Positions 7,428 through 9,809 of a DNA stretch of 9,809 nt are shown here, piece by piece. The notes beneath the pieces are model-generated. The model had not been told where the DNA came from and did not search any database. It saw only the letters and a program-made list of their open reading frames with translations. The DNA lies in NCBI GenBank assembly GCA_965363725.1, contig CBDTUS010000143.1, forward strand, positions 1 to 9,809, read 5' to 3'. The stretch is from JAGLCY01 sp965363725 (lineage in GTDB: Bacteria > Krumholzibacteriota > Krumholzibacteriia > LZORAL124-64-63). Positions within the stretch are counted from its first letter, which is position 1; every line of letters starts with the position of its first letter. Position numbers and translations under genes: made by a program.

Positions 7428-8599
7428 TGAAATCCCCGGGTGACCTCCGCCTGTCGCGGTCCGGATCTTCGCGGAGATCCGGACCCGGCCGGCGGGCCGA
7501 CTGGACCCAGGCCGACGTCACCTGGGAGTTGTGGAACCTGTGGGCGCTGCAGCCCGACGCGAGCCGCGAAGACCTCCTGGAGATCAAGCGACGGCAGGAA
7601 CTGGTGCTGGCAAGGGAGCGGGAGGCTCTTGCCGGACTGTGGACGGGGGACCGGGACATCCTGGCCCCCGGCCACGGCTTTCTTGAACAGAACCCGGAGC
7701 TGGCTGCCGGCGTGACGGTGTCCATGCACCTGGGACCCTACCAACTGCTGGCCGAACCCTTCCTGGCTGCGGGTCTAGAACCGGTGATCCTGCTCAACAG
7801 CCGGGCGATGAAGTCCTTCAAGCCGGGCACCGAGGCACTTGTCAAGCATCTGGGTCACCGCACCTCGATCGAGTGGGCTCCGGTGGGAGGGAATCGATTC
7901 GTCCGGCAGTTGATCAAGGCCGTCAGGGCCGGCCGGCCGGTGCTCGTCTATCTCGACGGCAACAGCGGCGACCGGGGCATGGCAGAAACCCGGAACCGAG
8001 GTCTCCGCTACAGCCTGCCCGGGCGGGAGATTCGGGTGCGCACCGGGTTGGCCAAACTCGTTTGCCGATTGGGTTGCCCGGTGCACCGGGTCTCCCTGCA
8101 TTGGAGCGAAGACGGGAACCTCGTCTGGCGGCGCGACCCCACCTTGACCTGGTCGCGTACCGACCATCCCGATCTGGTGACCCGCACCCTGTTCGACTGG
8201 TGCTTCGGCCGGATCATGGCGCGGCCGGAGCAGTGGCAGTACTGGGCGATGCTGCGTCAGTCCAGTTCATGCTTCAGTTTCACGCGGCTGGGCGACCCCA
8301 GGGTGCCCGAGGGTCTGCGCGACGATTGCCGCCGGGCCTACGACATCTGTCTGGAGAAATCCCCCGATACCGTACGGCTCATCCTGGAAAAGGAGGTGGC
8401 TGTCTGGCCGGGCGATGTGCTGGCCGACCTTTCGGAGGACCGCTTCTATCCCGCGTCCGGCCTGCGGGACGACGACCTCGAAACGTTGCGCGAGGGCCGT
8501 CCGACCCTGACAGATTTGTGCGCCCACCACGGCGAGTCCTGGGTGAGGTTCCACGGCTTGCGGTTGTGCCTGCTGGGCATGGCCCGGCTGGGCGGGTGA
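7427..8599 (+). CDS. LpxL/HtrB-like acyltransferase superfamily protein with extra C-terminal domain
   Basis: The 390-residue protein starts best at ATG 7427, which overlaps the precursor stop (TGATG); a TTG at 7424 would add one residue. The order of motifs resembles lipid A late acyltransferases: VTVSMHLGPYQLL (97-108) at the HX4D/E catalytic position, VRAGRPVLVYLDGNSGDRG (166-184) like the DQ-containing loop, LPGREIRVRTGLAKLVCRLG (197-216), CPVHRVSLHW, and RPEQWQYWAMLRQ (266-278) like the family's end motif hPEQWxWxHRR. The usual acidic residue is Gln106, so the catalytic pair is changed or the alignment is shifted. Residues about 290-390 extend past the usual family end and carry a beta/helix pattern (VLADLSEDRFYPASGLRDDD, then GRPTLTDLC) that resembles PqqD-like peptide-binding domains; this is inference. 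No membrane anchor is evident. It probably transfers an acyl group, perhaps to the upstream peptide. Lipid modification unrelated to the peptide is possible. Confidence 0.72.
   Translation: MKSPGDLRLSRSGSSRRSGPGRRADWTQADVTWELWNLWALQPDASREDLLEIKRRQELVLAREREALAGLWTGDRDILAPGHGFLEQNPELAAGVTVSMHLGPYQLLAEPFLAAGLEPVILLNSRAMKSFKPGTEALVKHLGHRTSIEWAPVGGNRFVRQLIKAVRAGRPVLVYLDGNSGDRGMAETRNRGLRYSLPGREIRVRTGLAKLVCRLGCPVHRVSLHWSEDGNLVWRRDPTLTWSRTDHPDLVTRTLFDWCFGRIMARPEQWQYWAMLRQSSSCFSFTRLGDPRVPEGLRDDCRRAYDICLEKSPDTVRLILEKEVAVWPGDVLADLSEDRFYPASGLRDDDLETLREGRPTLTDLCAHHGESWVRFHGLRLCLLGMARLGG
7458..7485 (+). repeat. Strong inverted repeat (hairpin) at the start of the acyltransferase-like gene
   Basis: GGTCCGGATCT (7458-7468) and AGATCCGGACC (7475-7485) are perfect 11-bp arms around a 6-base loop TCGCGG. 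It begins 31 bases after the ATG and has no T tract, so it is not a simple terminator. Its place just after the precursor gene suggests mRNA stabilisation or a check on enzyme output relative to the peptide. It encodes a low-complexity Ser/Arg/Gly stretch that lies outside the conserved enzyme fold. Confidence 0.6.
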
Positions 8600-8602
8600 T
8601 CC

Positions 8603-9748
8603 GTGGCCCAGGTGCTCGAAGTGATATCCCATCCGACCGGACCCTGGCTGATCAAGGCGGGCCCAACCAGATTTGTGGTCCCGCGCCGGTTCGGCCAGGC
8701 ATTGCAGCCATTGGCCGGTAGCGTCCCCGGCCGGAAGGAAATCCGGGCCTGTCTGGTGGATGTCCGGAATCCCTCGGCGGAGAAGATTCCCTGCCGGGAA
8801 ATCGACAACTGGTCCGGCGAACTGGCCCGGGCTCTGAGACCCATACGGGATGAGGTCGAAGGCCGCCCCACTCTGCGACGAACCGGCCGGACGATCCGTC
8901 TGCGCGTGCCGCTGATTCCCGAAGCCCTGGTGCGGAAATTCGCCCGAAGGTTGCAGCCGCTGGCCGGATCCCACGGCCTGTCGGGCCTGTTGCTGGTCGG
9001 CGGCGCGGGTTACCTGGCCGCCGCGGCCGGGTCCGGCCCGATCGGGTTTTCCCTGGACCTCGGAAACACGATCGCCGGGCTCGGCCTGTTTTTCCTCTCA
9101 GCGGTTTGGCACGAACTGGGGCACGCGTCCGCCTTGGCCCGGTGGGGATATCCCCCGGGGGGCATCGGGGCCGGAGTTCTCTTCGTGATCCCCGTTTTGT
9201 TCGCGGACGTCACCGCGGTAGGTGCCTTGCCGCGCCCCGGCCGACTGGTGGTGGACGGCGCGGGCCCGGTCTTCCAGCTGGCGGCCGGCGGGTGCTTCAT
9301 GGCGGCGGGCGCCGCGGGATTTTTTCCGCAGGCCATGACCCTGGCCGGGGGGGCGGCCCTGTTCGCTATTTGCTGGAGCCTGTTTCCCTTCATCCGTTCC
9401 GACGGTTACTGGCTACTGTGTGACCTGCTGGGACTGCCGGATCTGGACCGTCCGCCGCCCGGTCCCTTTTCGTGGGGCCTGCGGATTTTCCTGCCCGCCT
9501 ACCAACTCGCCAACGCCGTTTTCCTACTGGGGGTCGGCCTGTATTTTCCCTGGCGGATGTCCGGGTTGATGTCGGGTCTGATCAGCCGGTTCGACCTTCC
9601 GGTGGACCCGGCTGTTGCCCCATGGCTGACGGTGGGAGCGGGCCTCACTTTTCTGGGCATGATGGGAGTCGGCATCGTACGGAGGATCCGGATCCTGTTA
9701 CGGTCGGCCTGGATGACCACCCGGGGCCGTTGTTGGCCCTCCCCATGA
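8603..9748 (+). CDS. M50-type (site-2 protease-like) zinc metallopeptidase, peptide-processing type
   Basis: The 381-residue polytopic membrane protein starts at GTG 8603, 3 bases after the preceding stop, with a GGCGGG-type site overlapping that gene's end. Zinc-site residues are visible: HELGH at 170-174 inside a hydrophobic helix, and the third ligand D267 in FIRSDGYWLLCDLLGLPDL (263-281), the hallmark of the putative peptide zinc metalloprotease (YydH-like) group. About six or seven membrane segments fall near 125-143, 153-176, 187-203, 216-240, 244-262, 294-313 and 338-362. Residues 1-110 are soluble; the start (WLIKAGPTRFVVPRRFGQAL, 15-34) resembles the substrate-binding N-terminal part of related proteins. 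Such M50 proteins often sit in RiPP and peptide-export clusters, where they cleave or help export the peptide. Here it probably acts on the 86-residue peptide at the membrane. The family call is firm and the substrate is inferred. Confidence 0.85.
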   Translation: MAQVLEVISHPTGPWLIKAGPTRFVVPRRFGQALQPLAGSVPGRKEIRACLVDVRNPSAEKIPCREIDNWSGELARALRPIRDEVEGRPTLRRTGRTIRLRVPLIPEALVRKFARRLQPLAGSHGLSGLLLVGGAGYLAAAAGSGPIGFSLDLGNTIAGLGLFFLSAVWHELGHASALARWGYPPGGIGAGVLFVIPVLFADVTAVGALPRPGRLVVDGAGPVFQLAAGGCFMAAGAAGFFPQAMTLAGGAALFAICWSLFPFIRSDGYWLLCDLLGLPDLDRPPPGPFSWGLRIFLPAYQLANAVFLLGVGLYFPWRMSGLMSGLISRFDLPVDPAVAPWLTVGAGLTFLGMMGVGIVRRIRILLRSAWMTTRGRCWPSP

Positions 9749-9755
9749 CCTGACC

Positions 9756-9772
9756 AGGGGCCCCTTATAGGG
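9756..9772. repeat. Palindromes just after the peptide operon
   Basis: AGGGGCCCCT (9756-9765) is a perfect 10-bp palindrome, overlapped by CCCT-TAT-AGGG (9762-9772). They lie 8-24 bases after the protease stop. No T tract follows directly, so this is at most a weak terminator or a control site for the next gene. The last 37 bases of the window show nothing else. Confidence 0.3.
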
Positions 9773-9809
9773 ATGCGTCAACCCAGCATTTGATGGTTCG
9801 TTTCTTATC

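Noticed and set aside
7873..8721. A 282-residue plus-strand frame spanning the acyltransferase/protease junction
   Set aside because: It is a +1 frame shadow rich in Arg, Pro and Gly, with no domain motifs. The overlapping frames show clear family motifs.
1..9809. CRISPR array, insertion sequence, integrase or tRNA gene
   Set aside because: No regularly spaced repeats, transposase or integrase motifs, or tRNA cloverleaf were seen anywhere in the window.

Overview
The window is GC-rich bacterial DNA with short gaps and tight gene packing. Long eukaryote-type Ser/Thr kinases fused to a TolB-like domain and TPRs are typical of Acidobacteriota, Deltaproteobacteria-like lineages and FCB-type candidate phyla (Latescibacteria, Krumholzibacteria, KSB1 and similar). 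A fused SpmA-SpmB protein and a DUF2797 protein fit a Gram-negative-type environmental bacterium. I cannot place it more precisely, and a metagenomic origin is only a guess.

Layout. Positions 1-1147 (minus) hold an SpmA/SpmB-type nucleoside-recognition membrane protein that runs off the left edge. Positions 1228-5956 (minus) hold two tandem 787-residue kinase/TolB-like/TPR paralogues separated by one base. Their catalytic N-lobes are nearly identical and their sensor halves have diverged. The kinase pair reads from a sigma70-like promoter near 6013-6041. Across a 174-bp divergent gap, 6131-6970 (plus) encodes a DUF2797 zinc-ribbon protein, closed by a strong rho-independent terminator at 6999-7031.

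Positions 7167-9748 (plus) form a separate, tightly coupled three-gene operon. It contains an 86-residue peptide that looks like a RiPP precursor (charged leader, Cys-Cys-Thr-Cys, Pro/Thr/Gly/Asn-rich tail), an LpxL/HtrB-fold acyltransferase-like enzyme with an extra C-terminal domain, and a polytopic M50 zinc metalloprotease of the type often seen in peptide-processing clusters. The precursor stop and enzyme start overlap (TGATG), and the third gene starts 3 bases after the second stops.

The most interesting reading is that this operon encodes a ribosomally made peptide that is acylated by an LpxL-type enzyme and then cleaved or handled by the M50 protease. I do not recognise this combination as a described class. 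The window ends 61 bases after the protease gene, so transporter or further tailoring genes may lie outside it.
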